Shown here piece after piece: positions 28,301 to 35,846 of a stretch of 63,233 nt of DNA. The notes under the pieces are model-generated. The model was given only the letters and a program-made list of their open reading frames with translations. It made no database searches and was not told the origin of the DNA. The DNA lies in assembly GCA_964420365.1 (NCBI GenBank), contig CAYQTA010000025.1, forward strand, positions 1-63,233, written 5' to 3'. This stretch comes from JAMOQA01 sp964420365. GTDB taxonomy: Bacteria > Acidobacteriota > Polarisedimenticolia > J045. Every line of letters begins with the position of its first letter. Positions within the stretch are counted from its first letter, which is position 1. The position numbers were made by a program, and so were the translations under genes.

Positions 28301-30494
28301 CGACAACGTCGAGTGCCTGACGGACGACACCATCGTCATCCCCAGGCTCGCCAAGCACGGCGAGGACGGGGACGAGGTCGACACCTCCACCCTCGACGAC
28401 GGGTTCGTCGGCTTCGTGGCCGCCCGCGTCACCCGCCAGTCCACCGGCGAGGACCTCTCGTCGCTCTTCAACGTCTCGATGCGCGCGATGGCGGTCGTCA
28501 CGCCCGACTCCGAGGATCTCCCGGACGTCCGGCGGCAGAACGTGCCGATCGCCGGTACCGCGATCGCCCAGACCTTCCGGGTCGTCCACAACCTGGACGC
28601 CTCCGGATTCAGCGACACGACCTGGACCGAGGACTTCGAGTCCTACGCCTCGGACCAGGACCTGTTCAGCAACCACTCCGACCGCCGCGGCTGGGAGCGT
28701 CACAACACCGGAGACGACGCCTCCGAGCTCGACGGCACGCACTGCCAGTACAACGACCCGAACAACCCCTACGGCAACAACACCGATCCCGAGGACTACT
28801 GCGAGCTCGGCGAGGGGTACGACAACTCCGAGAACCACTGGCACCTGCACACGAGCAAGCATCCGCCCTCGGGCCAGACCGTCTGCGAGATGGTCGGCTG
28901 CCCCGACGGTCGGTCGATGGCGGGTGGTGTCTCCTCCCTCCACCTCGGGAACCACGTCGAGGCCGACGGTTCGCTCATCGATGACAACACCACCCTCGAC
29001 ATGAACCGCATGCGGTGGGCGGAGACCCGCTACAGCATCCAGCTCGGCACCGGTAACCCCGAGCTGTCGTACTGGACGCAGCTCTCCATCACGGACTGGC
29101 GTCTCTTCTCCGGTGGTTACCCGCCGTGGGACTTCGACGCCGCCCTCACCTACATCTGCGTCGACAAGAACGGCAACGACGACTGCGACACCCTCGAGAC
29201 GGGCAACCAGGATGGTTCCGAGAAGTGGGAACCGCTCCACGCCTGGTTCAGCCCCGAGACGTCGTTCCGGATGTCGAACTTCATCAACTGCATGTACGAC
29301 CCGTCGGACGACGGGAACACCGAGGACGACTTCTTCCCCAACTCGATGCGGACCGGGCCGTCCTCGACCTGCTTCCCCTACTCGTCCGACTCCTGCGTCG
29401 GCCGGACCCGCCAGGACGATCCGTGGGGCCAGGTCTCCGTCACCCTCTGGTCGGGCTGCTTCCCGGAGACGGGCGAGGAGTCCGAGGGTAGTGCCGGCAA
29501 CAACGCCGTCGCGCAGACGCGGTGGATCCAGAAGAAGTACGACCTGACTCCCTGGAAGGGGCAGAAGGTCCTGATCCGCTTCCACGTCAGCCCCGGCGGC
29601 CTGCCCGGCATCGAGAACTGCGCCAGCATCATCGGGCCGTTCTGCTCGAACCGGGACGACGGCTGGTGGATCGACAACATCCAGATCACCGGCGCGTCGA
29701 GCGGCGGGACCCTCTCCGTCGACAACGACGGCGAGTCCCCCTCCGCGGAGTGCCCGTCGAGCAACTGCGGCAGCGTCAACGCCGCGCTCGCCGCGGTGCC
29801 CTACCCGCGGGTCGACAAGAACCTCAACCGGAAGCCGGCGATCGCCTGCTCCGACCAGACCGTCGACTACTGCGACTTCGACGGTGACGGCAACGTCGAC
29901 GTGAACAGCGACACCGGTGATGCCAACGCGCCCGGACGCCCGTTCTGGCTCGACGGCTCGAAGTCCGACGCGGACGCCTGCCTCGGCGGCGCCCTCGAGT
30001 ACCGCTTCGAGACCAGCGACGGCGCGGTCGTCCGCGACTGGCAGACGAACCCGTACACCGTCGTCACGCCCAAGTACGACACCACCTACGTCCTGAAGGT
30101 CCGCTGCTCCTCGGCGACGAGCTGCATCGGCGAGGACGAGGTGACGATCAAGACCCCGCTCGGGGGCGGCCAGCCCGACGAGTGCTGGACGGACAACCTC
30201 CGGTTCCCGGCCGGCACCAAGACCACCTTCGAGTGGGACCCGGACGCCAACGCCGCCTGCCCGTCGGTCTTCGACACGGCGAAGGGCGATCTCGACAGCC
30301 TGCGCAGCTCGGGGAACTTCTCCGGCGCCAGCTGCCTCGAGAACGACGGCACCGATACCCAGTCGACCGACTCGGCCACGCCGGCCGCCGGCGACGGGTA
30401 CTGGTACCTGACCCGGGTGAACGGCTACAGCTACAACACGCAGGCGGGGAGCCAGTCCGGCAACCGTGACGCCAGCCTGGACGCCTGCCCCTGA
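22380..30494 (+). CDS. Giant secreted subtilisin-like (S8) multidomain protease
   Basis: The 2704-residue product has a signal peptide (WLFAILIAGVLVATPLLALA), an N-terminal inhibitor-like region (~70-290), and an S8 catalytic domain. The triad is D312 (VTDSGMSVD), H375 (STHGQVCAG) and S618 (GTSQATPQLAGAAA), with oxyanion N524 (AAGNAGN). A beta-sandwich domain follows (~720-910). The remaining ~1800 residues are Asp-, Asn- and Cys-rich, with calcium-binding D-x-D-G-D-G-type loops (e.g. near 27040 and 27960), a 'WWIDNIQITG' MAM-like segment, a PKD-like region and a C-terminal domain ending C-P. It probably acts outside the cell or on its surface. GGAGGAGGAGG precedes the ATG. Base composition looks less GC-rich than its neighbours, driven by Asp/Asn codons. 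It is monocistronic and closed by a terminator. Confidence 0.9.
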   Translation: MHERINARRWLFAILIAGVLVATPLLALASETPIRIAPGGAAGLTVSQAGNEEAQSPPTFQHVTYARSVAWWPYTKGPWYGTTPGAERRADDVIVTPVGRFRVGESLDIPAELTATLDRLANGQRQYFVVQLKPAALDQPDWRDSLTSMGAEIVASIPVNAVIMRLDRAAYDMVSGSPLVQFIEPWHPAYRIDPSVGRMPQATPEAAASPIFQLKINLFPGEPAGPVAEALKKMGAEVLSVSDHDVVVRAHASLVTKIAHIEPVWSITELGPQFLLGDRGALYLQSERALLGDYPYWKARLDGDGQIVHVTDSGMSVDAGDFADTRTDSGWDSGSSNRVPSDHRKVVAYKKASEVTGGGGDLSACDSGVSGASTHGQVCAGIAVGNGTRGKVPVEGTPSPTDDPDDPNKTWVRDFGQGFWEDDPQGTAGQFDLVDTTFDGIGKGAKLLFLDASSGCPDGQGISGGSWYQNIAKTWTDYRANIHSFSYGSDANENTGPVYNTGANDIDDAIWDYPVNFVAIAAGNAGNYDDSPNDDGTNISNLGNEASCKNCVCVGASSGVGGTMFSFTSHGPATQDSHRVAPLIFAQGWDNACRSEDEGVEDQTGPATCYSQDMQGTSQATPQLAGAAAVIREYFAEGFYPDGSDQNSSNENDKVETISGMLVKALMIVGTKPITGGKTLVPEYRFNHLAGYGQFFLTRALPLVDYPDSTVSGLIVHDRPGDIDGDGNDDGVSHLSLADTIATGSFETSAEFQVLDEEGDDLAVALVWNDPSSSDALVDDIDLEVRYCGADGTCGNSDDTVFFGNFFQEDINRNGAVDTGEDLDSDGTQDEYFYSMDATNVSDSFRDDTNNTEAVFVPTKYNAPDKDADGTWDVPVLKAGTWQVKVIRRSGTDVLKYALAIAGPVAAGSSVRFDQNPVTCNGEVKVMVDEVDDAGDPDCPDADHCPASVIGNRVTVQVLDEDGTVVDTETGITFDRPTDALHFVSHDPLPLTTELDAPADNDGMLSVGNNYTLKVFYDDKTDNGATDVQRVSTAKVDCQPDLGVALIRQLGPDYAFYLDGGCDDDKYLDQGETFALTLQYYNLDGFDLADALLGLKAVVPDGDDDTDPCRENNAPVSWIDIENPEISIGMLPSQTTQRSTFTFSVSGTPPQRDRIELVVSLRGTKAGQQVADCQAFEFLGQADDEVHFYTTDCPTGCTLDYDRNYDEKWEDKIAPNDFDPLDFIHRGLQEADVVYEDMTNDAYGYGNPGFNGPWDFDQDDEGFRVGVSPMSENAASNPNEITNWGEDMNWDGVLQPEEDRDDNGTTGVLDENWGTGGGCGWMTKASSASRGGIWHTGTIKSPADPNNGGHQCVGDESFCEPYDTAYGTEGKGFWFEGLRTPVIHPVHWDPDGTAGWNDGYAWRTWILDWSWNYQYDVKDDNGNASFSWEFDLDVDSYSPVHLGDEWIHGGLFGNKLGLRGGGQLSIYGGGFAFQPTDTDPNSSTYGDGTNGTIGGNRAGVRGCYFNDLDDIDTGDGLTGAERPVRTAMPKDDDCDNDYTLGPDGCPGTCGVDDDGDGAIDEPDEICPCRVCESGSPRAGQWCLTAAQCNVSSSTSYQCVSNTDANGKPQGHGDDVCGDGQTDENVAADFGTNRSIRQDRNADMSMVNGIARGGRGGGNPYYNTLEDFYGPVGPGWQAEIGFIVFEGTGEYPDTTGYGAAVDDMVIEWRESHPVGQAGDKCSTSSSDFEGQCASVALGVSYNTHSGDGAVPVTVIDWNASTTENAVDCDGDGTMEVEVYAFSEAERIPETFCLDPVAPGSDEYRGEIQYTTRVKKQGDGLVYLAFNGLDTPSINVRYYDKNDGVHGWDTGADGQPGIAGFDDDGDGTVDNPEELCPTETNLAPGRTPHLPGQEARYSDDNCGCIDNPLTDATFAAFDVADVMVAKAKVWDGIDGHGTGDGDGWADPGEEVLVSLYVRNMSDFEMEDIVLTVTTDSDNVECLTDDTIVIPRLAKHGEDGDEVDTSTLDDGFVGFVAARVTRQSTGEDLSSLFNVSMRAMAVVTPDSEDLPDVRRQNVPIAGTAIAQTFRVVHNLDASGFSDTTWTEDFESYASDQDLFSNHSDRRGWERHNTGDDASELDGTHCQYNDPNNPYGNNTDPEDYCELGEGYDNSENHWHLHTSKHPPSGQTVCEMVGCPDGRSMAGGVSSLHLGNHVEADGSLIDDNTTLDMNRMRWAETRYSIQLGTGNPELSYWTQLSITDWRLFSGGYPPWDFDAALTYICVDKNGNDDCDTLETGNQDGSEKWEPLHAWFSPETSFRMSNFINCMYDPSDDGNTEDDFFPNSMRTGPSSTCFPYSSDSCVGRTRQDDPWGQVSVTLWSGCFPETGEESEGSAGNNAVAQTRWIQKKYDLTPWKGQKVLIRFHVSPGGLPGIENCASIIGPFCSNRDDGWWIDNIQITGASSGGTLSVDNDGESPSAECPSSNCGSVNAALAAVPYPRVDKNLNRKPAIACSDQTVDYCDFDGDGNVDVNSDTGDANAPGRPFWLDGSKSDADACLGGALEYRFETSDGAVVRDWQTNPYTVVTPKYDTTYVLKVRCSSATSCIGEDEVTIKTPLGGGQPDECWTDNLRFPAGTKTTFEWDPDANAACPSVFDTAKGDLDSLRSSGNFSGASCLENDGTDTQSTDSATPAAGDGYWYLTRVNGYSYNTQAGSQSGNRDASLDACP

Positions 30495-30528
30495 CGCGCT
30501 GACGCGCTGACGGGACCCCGACCACGAC

Positions 30529-30562
30529 GCGGGGCCGGCCGAGCGGCCGGCCCCGCTTTTTT
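30529..30562 (+). terminator. Rho-independent terminator of the giant protease gene
   Basis: A perfect 13-bp GC inverted repeat (GCGGGGCCGGCCG / CGGCCGGCCCCGC) is followed by six Ts (30557-30562). It is the clearest terminator in the window. Confidence 0.9.
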
Positions 30563-30662
30563 CTCCTTCCCGCCCGGTGCCTCCTCCGCCGGCCCTACCC
30601 CCTTCCCTGCCTCCGCGCTACCATCGGGATGCCCGGGGCGCCCCCCGGAGGGAGGATCCACC

Positions 30663-32165
30663 ATGGCCGGACATCGGCGCCCGCACCCGCTTTCGTTCCT
30701 CGCCCTCGCCGCCGTCGCGGCCATCCTCGCCGCCTGCGTCACCAACCCCGCCACCGGCCGACGGCAGCTCCTCCTCGTGGACCGCGACAAGGAGATCCGC
30801 CTCGGGCGGGAAGCGCTGCCGGAGATCCGGGCCGAGTACGGCGCCTACGACGACCAGGAACTCGCGTCCTGGGTCGAGGCGACGGGCAGGAAGCTGGCCG
30901 CCGTCACCGAGGATCCCCACTACCCCTTCTCCTTCACCGTCCTCGACTCGGCGGTCGTCAACGCCTTCGCGCTGCCCGGCGGCCCGGTCTTCGTCACCCG
31001 CGGCCTGGTCGCCCACGCGAACTCCGAGGCGGAGCTCGCCGGTGTCCTCGGCCACGAGATCGGCCACGTGGAGGCCCGCCACGGGGCCGAGCAGCTCTCC
31101 CAGCAGCAGGTCCTCGGCGTCGGCCTGGGAATCGCCTCGCTCGCCAATCCGCGCCTCGGGCGATTCCAGGACCTGCTCGGCACGGCGGCCCGGCTGCTTC
31201 TCCTTTCCTACTCCCGCCGCGACGAGCGGGAGGCGGACATGCTCGGGGTTCGCTACATGGCCCGGGCCGGCTGGGACCCCCTCGCCTTCCCCGAGTTTCT
31301 CTCCGTGCTCGACCGGATGGAACGGCGTGCCGGTGACACCCTGCCCGCCTGGCTCTCCACGCACCCGTCCTCGGCGGAACGGGTCGCGGCCACCCGGGAG
31401 ATGGCGCGCCGGATCCGGGAGAAGAAGCTCGCCAGGGGCAGGACCCTCGTCGTCCACCGGGACATCCTTCTCCGCCGCGTCGACGGCCTGGTCTACGGGG
31501 ACGATCCCCGCCAGGGTTTCGTCCACGAGGGAGCCTTCCGGCACCCGGAACTGCGGTTCCGCGTCGCCTTTCCCGCCGGCTGGAAGGTGGTGAACACGAA
31601 CCGGTTCGTCGCCGCCCTGGACGACCCGCACCGGCCGACGGCCCGCCTCGTTCTCGAGATGGTCCCTCCGGAGGAAGCGGACGAGCTCGATCCCGTCCGC
31701 TACGTCGAGCGGCTGGCACGCCGGGAGCGGTTCCCGGCGATCGACGGCGGCCGGGCGACGATCGGGGGATTCCCCGCATGGATCGGGTTCGTGACGCTTC
31801 CCGGCGCGAACGGTGCGCCCCCGCGGCCGCTGCTCCTCGCCGCGATCCGCGACGGCGCTCACCTCTACCGCTTCGTCGGCGCCTTTGCCGGGAAGCCGGG
31901 GGGGACGGCGTCCCGGGCGATGGAACGGGCGATCCGGTCGTTCGCCCGGGAAACCGATCCGGCCGTCCTCTCGGTGAAACCCGTTCGCATCCGCCTGGTG
32001 ACCGCGCCGGGCGGGAGGACCCTCGAGGAGCTCTGCGGGACGTTCCGGGGACTCGCGGTCTCCTGCCGGGACGTGGCCCTCCTGAACCACCTCCGGCGCG
32101 GGGACGTCGTGGAGCGGGGGTTCCGCCTCAAGGTGCCGACGCGGGGCTGTCCGATCTTCCCCTGA
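30663..32165 (+). CDS. M48-family metalloprotease lipoprotein
   Basis: The 500-residue product has a lipoprotein signal (lipobox I-L-A-A-C at residues ~21-25). The M48 zinc site is H-E-I-G-H near residue 136, with the third ligand in R-E-A-D about 60 residues later. The protease domain covers ~40-270 and resembles BepA/LoiP-type enzymes that control outer-membrane protein assembly in the periplasm. A C-terminal ~230-residue region includes a LysM-like end ('VALLNHLRRGDVVERGFRLKVP'), probably for peptidoglycan contact. GGAGGGAGG lies before the ATG. It converges on ndk across a strong hairpin. Confidence 0.88.
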   Translation: MAGHRRPHPLSFLALAAVAAILAACVTNPATGRRQLLLVDRDKEIRLGREALPEIRAEYGAYDDQELASWVEATGRKLAAVTEDPHYPFSFTVLDSAVVNAFALPGGPVFVTRGLVAHANSEAELAGVLGHEIGHVEARHGAEQLSQQQVLGVGLGIASLANPRLGRFQDLLGTAARLLLLSYSRRDEREADMLGVRYMARAGWDPLAFPEFLSVLDRMERRAGDTLPAWLSTHPSSAERVAATREMARRIREKKLARGRTLVVHRDILLRRVDGLVYGDDPRQGFVHEGAFRHPELRFRVAFPAGWKVVNTNRFVAALDDPHRPTARLVLEMVPPEEADELDPVRYVERLARRERFPAIDGGRATIGGFPAWIGFVTLPGANGAPPRPLLLAAIRDGAHLYRFVGAFAGKPGGTASRAMERAIRSFARETDPAVLSVKPVRIRLVTAPGGRTLEELCGTFRGLAVSCRDVALLNHLRRGDVVERGFRLKVPTRGCPIFP

Positions 32166-32185
32166 TCCGGGCCCGTCGACACGAC

Positions 32186-32214
32186 GGGGGCCCGGGCGTG
32201 TCGCCCGGGCCCCC
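32186..32214. terminator. Bidirectional hairpin between the M48 protease gene and ndk
   Basis: A perfect 13-bp stem (GGGGGCCCGGGCG / CGCCCGGGCCCCC) has a TGT loop. It lacks a T-run on either side but sits exactly between two convergent genes. Confidence 0.6.
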
Positions 32215-32234
32215 GGTATCCTGCCGGCCGAACG

Positions 32235-32654
32235 TCAGGCGAGGTCGAGGCCAGGGAACATGTAGCCGATCTCGAAGGCCGCCGTCTCCGGGGCGTCGGA
32301 ACCGTGAAAGGCGTTCCGCTCGATGCTCGTGCCGAACCGCTTCCGGAGCGTGCCCTCCTCGGCCTCGGCGGGGTTCGTCGCCCCGAGGAGCCGCCGCCAG
32401 GTGGCGATGGCGTCCTCTCCCTCGAGGACCATGACGACGGAGGGGCCCTCGCTCATGAAGTCGGTCAGCGCGTCGAAAAAGGGCCGCCCGCGGTGCACCG
32501 CGTAGAACCCCTCCGCCTGGCGCTTCGTCAGGTGGATGCGCCGGATCGCGACGACCCGCAGGCCGGCCCGCTCGGCGGCGACGATCGCCTCCCCGAGAAC
32601 ACCGCGCGCAACGGCGTCCGGCTTGACGATCGCGAGGGTGCGCTCGAGAGCCAT
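32235..32654 (-). CDS. ndk: Nucleoside-diphosphate kinase
   Basis: The 139-residue product shows the full NDK pattern: 'ERTLAIVKPDAVARG' at the start and the catalytic-histidine segment 'RNAFHGSDAPETAAFEI' near residue 115. It transfers phosphate between nucleoside di- and triphosphates. The ATG is 1 base after the sucD stop, making it the last gene of the sucC-sucD-ndk operon. This fits the use of GTP/ATP made by succinyl-CoA synthetase. A longer frame upstream would overlap sucD and is not supported. Confidence 0.96.
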   Translation of the reverse strand: MALERTLAIVKPDAVARGVLGEAIVAAERAGLRVVAIRRIHLTKRQAEGFYAVHRGRPFFDALTDFMSEGPSVVMVLEGEDAIATWRRLLGATNPAEAEEGTLRKRFGTSIERNAFHGSDAPETAAFEIGYMFPGLDLA

Positions 32655-32655
32655 C

Positions 32656-33534
32656 TCACGCCCTCCCGAGGACCTTCGCCACGGTCGCGCCGATGTCGGC
32701 CGGCGAGTCGACCACGTGGATGCCGTGCTCGCGCAGGGCCTTCTTCTTCTCGGCGGCCGTCCCCTTGCCGCCGGAGATGATGGCGCCGGCATGCCCCATC
32801 CGGCGGCCCGGGGGGGCGGTGGCGCCGGCGATGAAGGCGACGACGGGCTTCGTCATGTTCGCGGCGATCCAGGCGGCGGCCTCTTCCTCGGCGGTCCCGC
32901 CGATCTCGCCGATCATCACGACCGCCTCGGTCTGGGGATCCTGCTCGAAGAGGGGCAGGAGCGACGTGAACGGCGAACCGATGATCGGGTCCCCGCCGAT
33001 CCCGATGCAGGTCGACTGGCCGATCCCGCGCCGCGTCAGCTGGTCGACCGCCTCGTAGGTGAGCGTGCCCGAGCGGGAGAGGACGCCGACGGACCCGGGC
33101 ACGTGGATGTTCGCCGGCATGATGCCGATCTTGGCCCGGCCCGGCGTGATGATGCCGGGGCAGTTCGGGCCGATCAGGCGGGTCTTCCCCGAGGCGTCGA
33201 GGGCGTTCTTCACCTTGAGCATGTCGAGGACCGGGATCCCCTCGGTGATGCAGACGACGAGGGGAATCTCGGCGTCGATCGCCTCGAGGATGGCGTCGGC
33301 GGCGAAGCGGGCCGGTACGAAGATCACCGACGTGTTCGCCCCCGTCTTCTCCCGCGCCTCCGCGACGGTGTCGAAGACCGGGATCCCCTCGTGGACCTGC
33401 CCGCCCTTGCCGGGCGTGACACCGGCGACGACACGGGTCCCGGCGGCGACCATCTGCTTCGTGTGGAAGGTCCCCTCCGAGCCGGTCATCCCCTGCACGA
33501 CGACCCTGGTTGCCGCATCGACCAGAATGCTCAT
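32656..33534 (-). CDS. sucD: Succinate--CoA ligase, alpha subunit
   Basis: The 292-residue product binds CoA in an N-terminal Rossmann domain ('VVVQGMTGSEGTFHTKQM'). It carries the phosphohistidine loop 'PPGRRMGHAGAII' near residue 245, plus 'GPNCPGIITPG' and 'GIGGDPIIGS'. With SucC it converts succinyl-CoA to succinate while making ATP or GTP in the TCA cycle. The ATG overlaps the sucC stop (ATGA). Confidence 0.97.
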   Translation of the reverse strand: MSILVDAATRVVVQGMTGSEGTFHTKQMVAAGTRVVAGVTPGKGGQVHEGIPVFDTVAEAREKTGANTSVIFVPARFAADAILEAIDAEIPLVVCITEGIPVLDMLKVKNALDASGKTRLIGPNCPGIITPGRAKIGIMPANIHVPGSVGVLSRSGTLTYEAVDQLTRRGIGQSTCIGIGGDPIIGSPFTSLLPLFEQDPQTEAVVMIGEIGGTAEEEAAAWIAANMTKPVVAFIAGATAPPGRRMGHAGAIISGGKGTAAEKKKALREHGIHVVDSPADIGATVAKVLGRA

Positions 33535-34700
33535 CGGGCACCTCCCTTCGCGGCCTCGACCACCTTGCGGGCCGCCTCGTCGAGCTCCTCCGCCACGATC
33601 AGGGAGAGGCCCGACGCCTCCAGCATCTTCCGCGCCTCCTCGTGGTTCGTCCCCTGGAGCCGGACGACGAGGGGCACGCCGATCTCCACGTCCTTCGCCG
33701 CGGCGATGATCCCCTCGGCGACCCGGTCACAGCGGACGATGCCGCCGAAGATGTTCACGAGGATCGCCTTGACGTCGGGGTCGCGCAGCAGGATGCGGAA
33801 CGCCGCGGTCACCGACTCCTTCGAGGCGCCGCCACCGACGTCGAGGAAGTTCGCCGGGCGGGCGCCGTGCTGGTCGATGATGTCCATCGTCGCCATCGCG
33901 AGGCCGGCGCCGTTCACCATGCAGCCGACCGTCCCATCGAGGCGAATGTAGTTGAGCCCGGCCTCCCCGGCCTCGACCTCGAGGGGGTCCTCCTCGTGGA
34001 TGTCCCGCATCTCGGCGATGTCCGGGTGCCGGAAGAGGGCGTTGTCGTCGAACGAGATCTTCGCGTCCAGGGCAATGATCTCGCCGCCCGGCGTGCGAAT
34101 CATCGGGTTGATCTCGACGAGGGAGGCGTCCGTCTCGGTGAAGCAGCGGACGATTCCGCCGAGCAGCTTCGTGAACTGCTTCACCTGGCCCGGTGCCAAC
34201 CCGAGCGAGAACCCGATCCGGCGCGCGAGGTACGGGCTGAACCCGGCCACCGGGCTGACGGAGAGCCGGACGATCTTCTCCGGGCTCTCCGCGGCCACCT
34301 TCTCGATCTCCACCCCGCCCTCGGCCGAGGCCATGATCGTCAGGCACGCGTTGGCCCGGTCGACGAGCACCGAGAGGTAGTACTCGTGCTCGATGTCGAC
34401 CGCCTTCGTGACGTATACCTTGCGGACCAGCTTTCCCTGGGGCCCGGTCTGCGGGGTGACCAGGGTCATCCCGAGGATCTGCCGTGCCTTCTCCTCCGCC
34501 TCCGCGGGACCGTCCGCCAGCTTGACGCCGCCCGCCTTGCCGCGCCCCCCGGCGTGGACCTGGGCCTTGACGACGACCTTCCCGCCCAGCCGCTCGGCGA
34601 TCTCCCGCGCCTGCTCCGGCGTCTCGGCGACCTCCCCCGGGGGGACCGGCACACCGAACCGCGCCAGGACTTCCTTGGCCTGGTACTCGTGGACGTTCAA
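33531..34700 (-). CDS. sucC: Succinate--CoA ligase, beta subunit (TTG start)
   Basis: The 389-residue product is the ATP-grasp beta subunit: 'NVHEYQAKEVLARFGVPVP' at the N-terminus, 'VVKAQVHAGGRGKAGGVKLA' nucleotide-binding, 'SLVEINPMIRT' and 'FLDVGGGASKESV' later. It partners with SucD. The start is TTG at 34700, placed 5 bases after a GGAGGAGGAG site; the conserved N-terminus begins exactly there and no ATG/GTG is available. A promoter lies at 34814-34842. In-frame sequence upstream is unrelated and antisense to other genes. Confidence 0.96.
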   Translation of the reverse strand: MNVHEYQAKEVLARFGVPVPPGEVAETPEQAREIAERLGGKVVVKAQVHAGGRGKAGGVKLADGPAEAEEKARQILGMTLVTPQTGPQGKLVRKVYVTKAVDIEHEYYLSVLVDRANACLTIMASAEGGVEIEKVAAESPEKIVRLSVSPVAGFSPYLARRIGFSLGLAPGQVKQFTKLLGGIVRCFTETDASLVEINPMIRTPGGEIIALDAKISFDDNALFRHPDIAEMRDIHEEDPLEVEAGEAGLNYIRLDGTVGCMVNGAGLAMATMDIIDQHGARPANFLDVGGGASKESVTAAFRILLRDPDVKAILVNIFGGIVRCDRVAEGIIAAAKDVEIGVPLVVRLQGTNHEEARKMLEASGLSLIVAEELDEAARKVVEAAKGGAR

Positions 34701-34813
34701 GGGATCTCCTCCTCCGGCCTCCCGCGCACCGCCAGCGGCGGGATCCCGACGGACCCCGGGCGGACGGCCGCGGAGGTCGCACGTGAGCGTGCAGGAACAA
34801 AGGTGGGACCGAA

Positions 34814-34842
34814 ATGCTAGTCGCCGGGACCGGGAGGGGCAA
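34814..34842 (-). promoter_or_regulatory. Promoter of the sucC-sucD-ndk operon
   Basis: On the minus strand TTGCCC (34837-34842) and TAGCAT (34814-34819) are separated by 17 bases, each matching 4 of 6. It overlaps the last codons of the XRE regulator gene and leaves a leader of about 105 bases. Confidence 0.5.
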
Positions 34843-35644
34843 GGCATCCCCCCGGCCCCGGTTTCCAACGATCCCGCTCCCGGCGGTATCGCTCCGCTTC
34901 CCGTGCACGTCCCGCCCGGGAGAGGCACCGGGCGACGCCCGCGGCCGCCTCGGCCGCCCGCCGCGCGTCGCCCGCCGCCCTGGCCCGGTCGAGGAGATCG
35001 GCCCAGGCCCGGGCGGCGCGGAGCGGATCCCGTTCCTCGAGGAGACGCGCCCCGGCAGCGGCAAGGCCCGGGCCCGTACCCGCGACCCGGGCCGGCAGGA
35101 TCCGCCGCGCGAGGCCGCCGAGGCCAAGGCGGCGAAGGGCTTCCACCTCGATCTCCAGCGCGCCCTCCCGCGGTTCGCACCGGGCGGCGAGGAGAAGGCC
35201 GAGAAGCGGTCGTCCGAGATCGACAATGGCCCGGGCGAGGACCCGGGGGGGCGCCCCCGATCCCCCCCACGCGGCGAGGGCTCGCACCGCCGCCTGCTCC
35301 GGACGATCGGCAGCCAGGTCCCGCTCGGCCGCGCGGACGAGGGCGTCCCGCGGCCCCGGGACCACTCCCGCGCGGGCCTCGGCGTCTTCGAGGAGGGGAG
35401 CAAGGAGCACCCACTCGAGGAGTTCCGCCGGCTGGAGCTCCAGGGCCCGGGCCAGGGCAGCGAGGCGCGCGAGGGTCGGGAGCCGGTCCCCGGTTTCCAG
35501 GTCCCGCAGGACCGTGGGCGGAAGGGGACGGCCACATCCGCCGTGCGATCGTCGACGGACCTCCTCGCGGCCCAGCCCCAGGGCTTCCCGGCGGGCACGG
35601 AGGAACCTCCCGAGGAACCGGGCACCGGGCTGTGCAACATGCAT
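34817..35644 (-). CDS. XRE-family regulator with helical repeat region
   Basis: The 275-residue product begins with a Cro/C1-type HTH (residues ~10-75: 'FLGRFLRARREALGLGREEV ... RDLETGDRLPTLARLAALARALEL') and continues with Ala/Arg/Leu-rich helices resembling TPR repeats. The layout matches cytoplasmic regulators that sense a ligand or peptide through the repeats, but no ligand is known. ATG at 35644 has GAGGAG about 9 bases upstream. The divergent region to PBP4 holds a cluster of AACG/CGTT half-sites that could be its operator. Downstream lies sucC with its own promoter. Confidence 0.75.
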   Translation of the reverse strand: MHVAQPGARFLGRFLRARREALGLGREEVRRRSHGGCGRPLPPTVLRDLETGDRLPTLARLAALARALELQPAELLEWVLLAPLLEDAEARAGVVPGPRDALVRAAERDLAADRPEQAAVRALAAWGGSGAPPRVLARAIVDLGRPLLGLLLAARCEPREGALEIEVEALRRLGLGGLARRILPARVAGTGPGLAAAGARLLEERDPLRAARAWADLLDRARAAGDARRAAEAAAGVARCLSRAGRAREAERYRRERDRWKPGPGGCLAPPGPGD

Positions 35645-35734
35645 CGAGCGGCTCTCCTCGTTCCCCTCGGGGGAGGGAGCGGGGTGCGGTGTTCCGCGTC
35701 CGTGTACGACGAGCGTCGGGGCGAGGCCCCGGCA

Positions 35735-35799
35735 AACGAGCGTTCCATCCCGGGACACCCTGTCGAACGAACGACGAACGTTCGGCCGGTCGTTCCGTT
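35735..35799. promoter_or_regulatory. Cluster of AACG/CGTT half-sites (candidate operator)
   Basis: Eight AACG or CGTT tetramers fall within 65 bases. They include the palindromes AACGAGCGTT (35735-35744) and CGAACGTTCG (35775-35784), and an AACGAC ... GTCGTT inverted repeat (35770-35775, 35789-35794). It lies between the divergent XRE regulator and PBP4 genes. Confidence 0.45.
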
Positions 35800-35811
35800 C
35801 CGGTGCATCTC

Positions 35812-35840
35812 TGGAGGGACGCGGGAGACCGCGGTAGTCT
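35812..35840 (+). promoter_or_regulatory. Possible promoter of the PBP4 gene
   Basis: TGGAGG (35812-35817) and TAGTCT (35835-35840) are separated by 17 bases. The -10 ends 6 bases before the ATG at 35847, implying a leaderless transcript. Both boxes are weak (3 of 6). Confidence 0.3.
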
Positions 35841-35846
35841 CCGTCC

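Noticed and set aside
21015..29585. An 8.6-kb open frame antisense to the protease gene (2856 codons)
   Set aside because: It is a shadow: sense codons such as GAC and GTC produce V/D-rich antisense frames without stops. It has no motifs, no ribosome site, and spans three unrelated genes.
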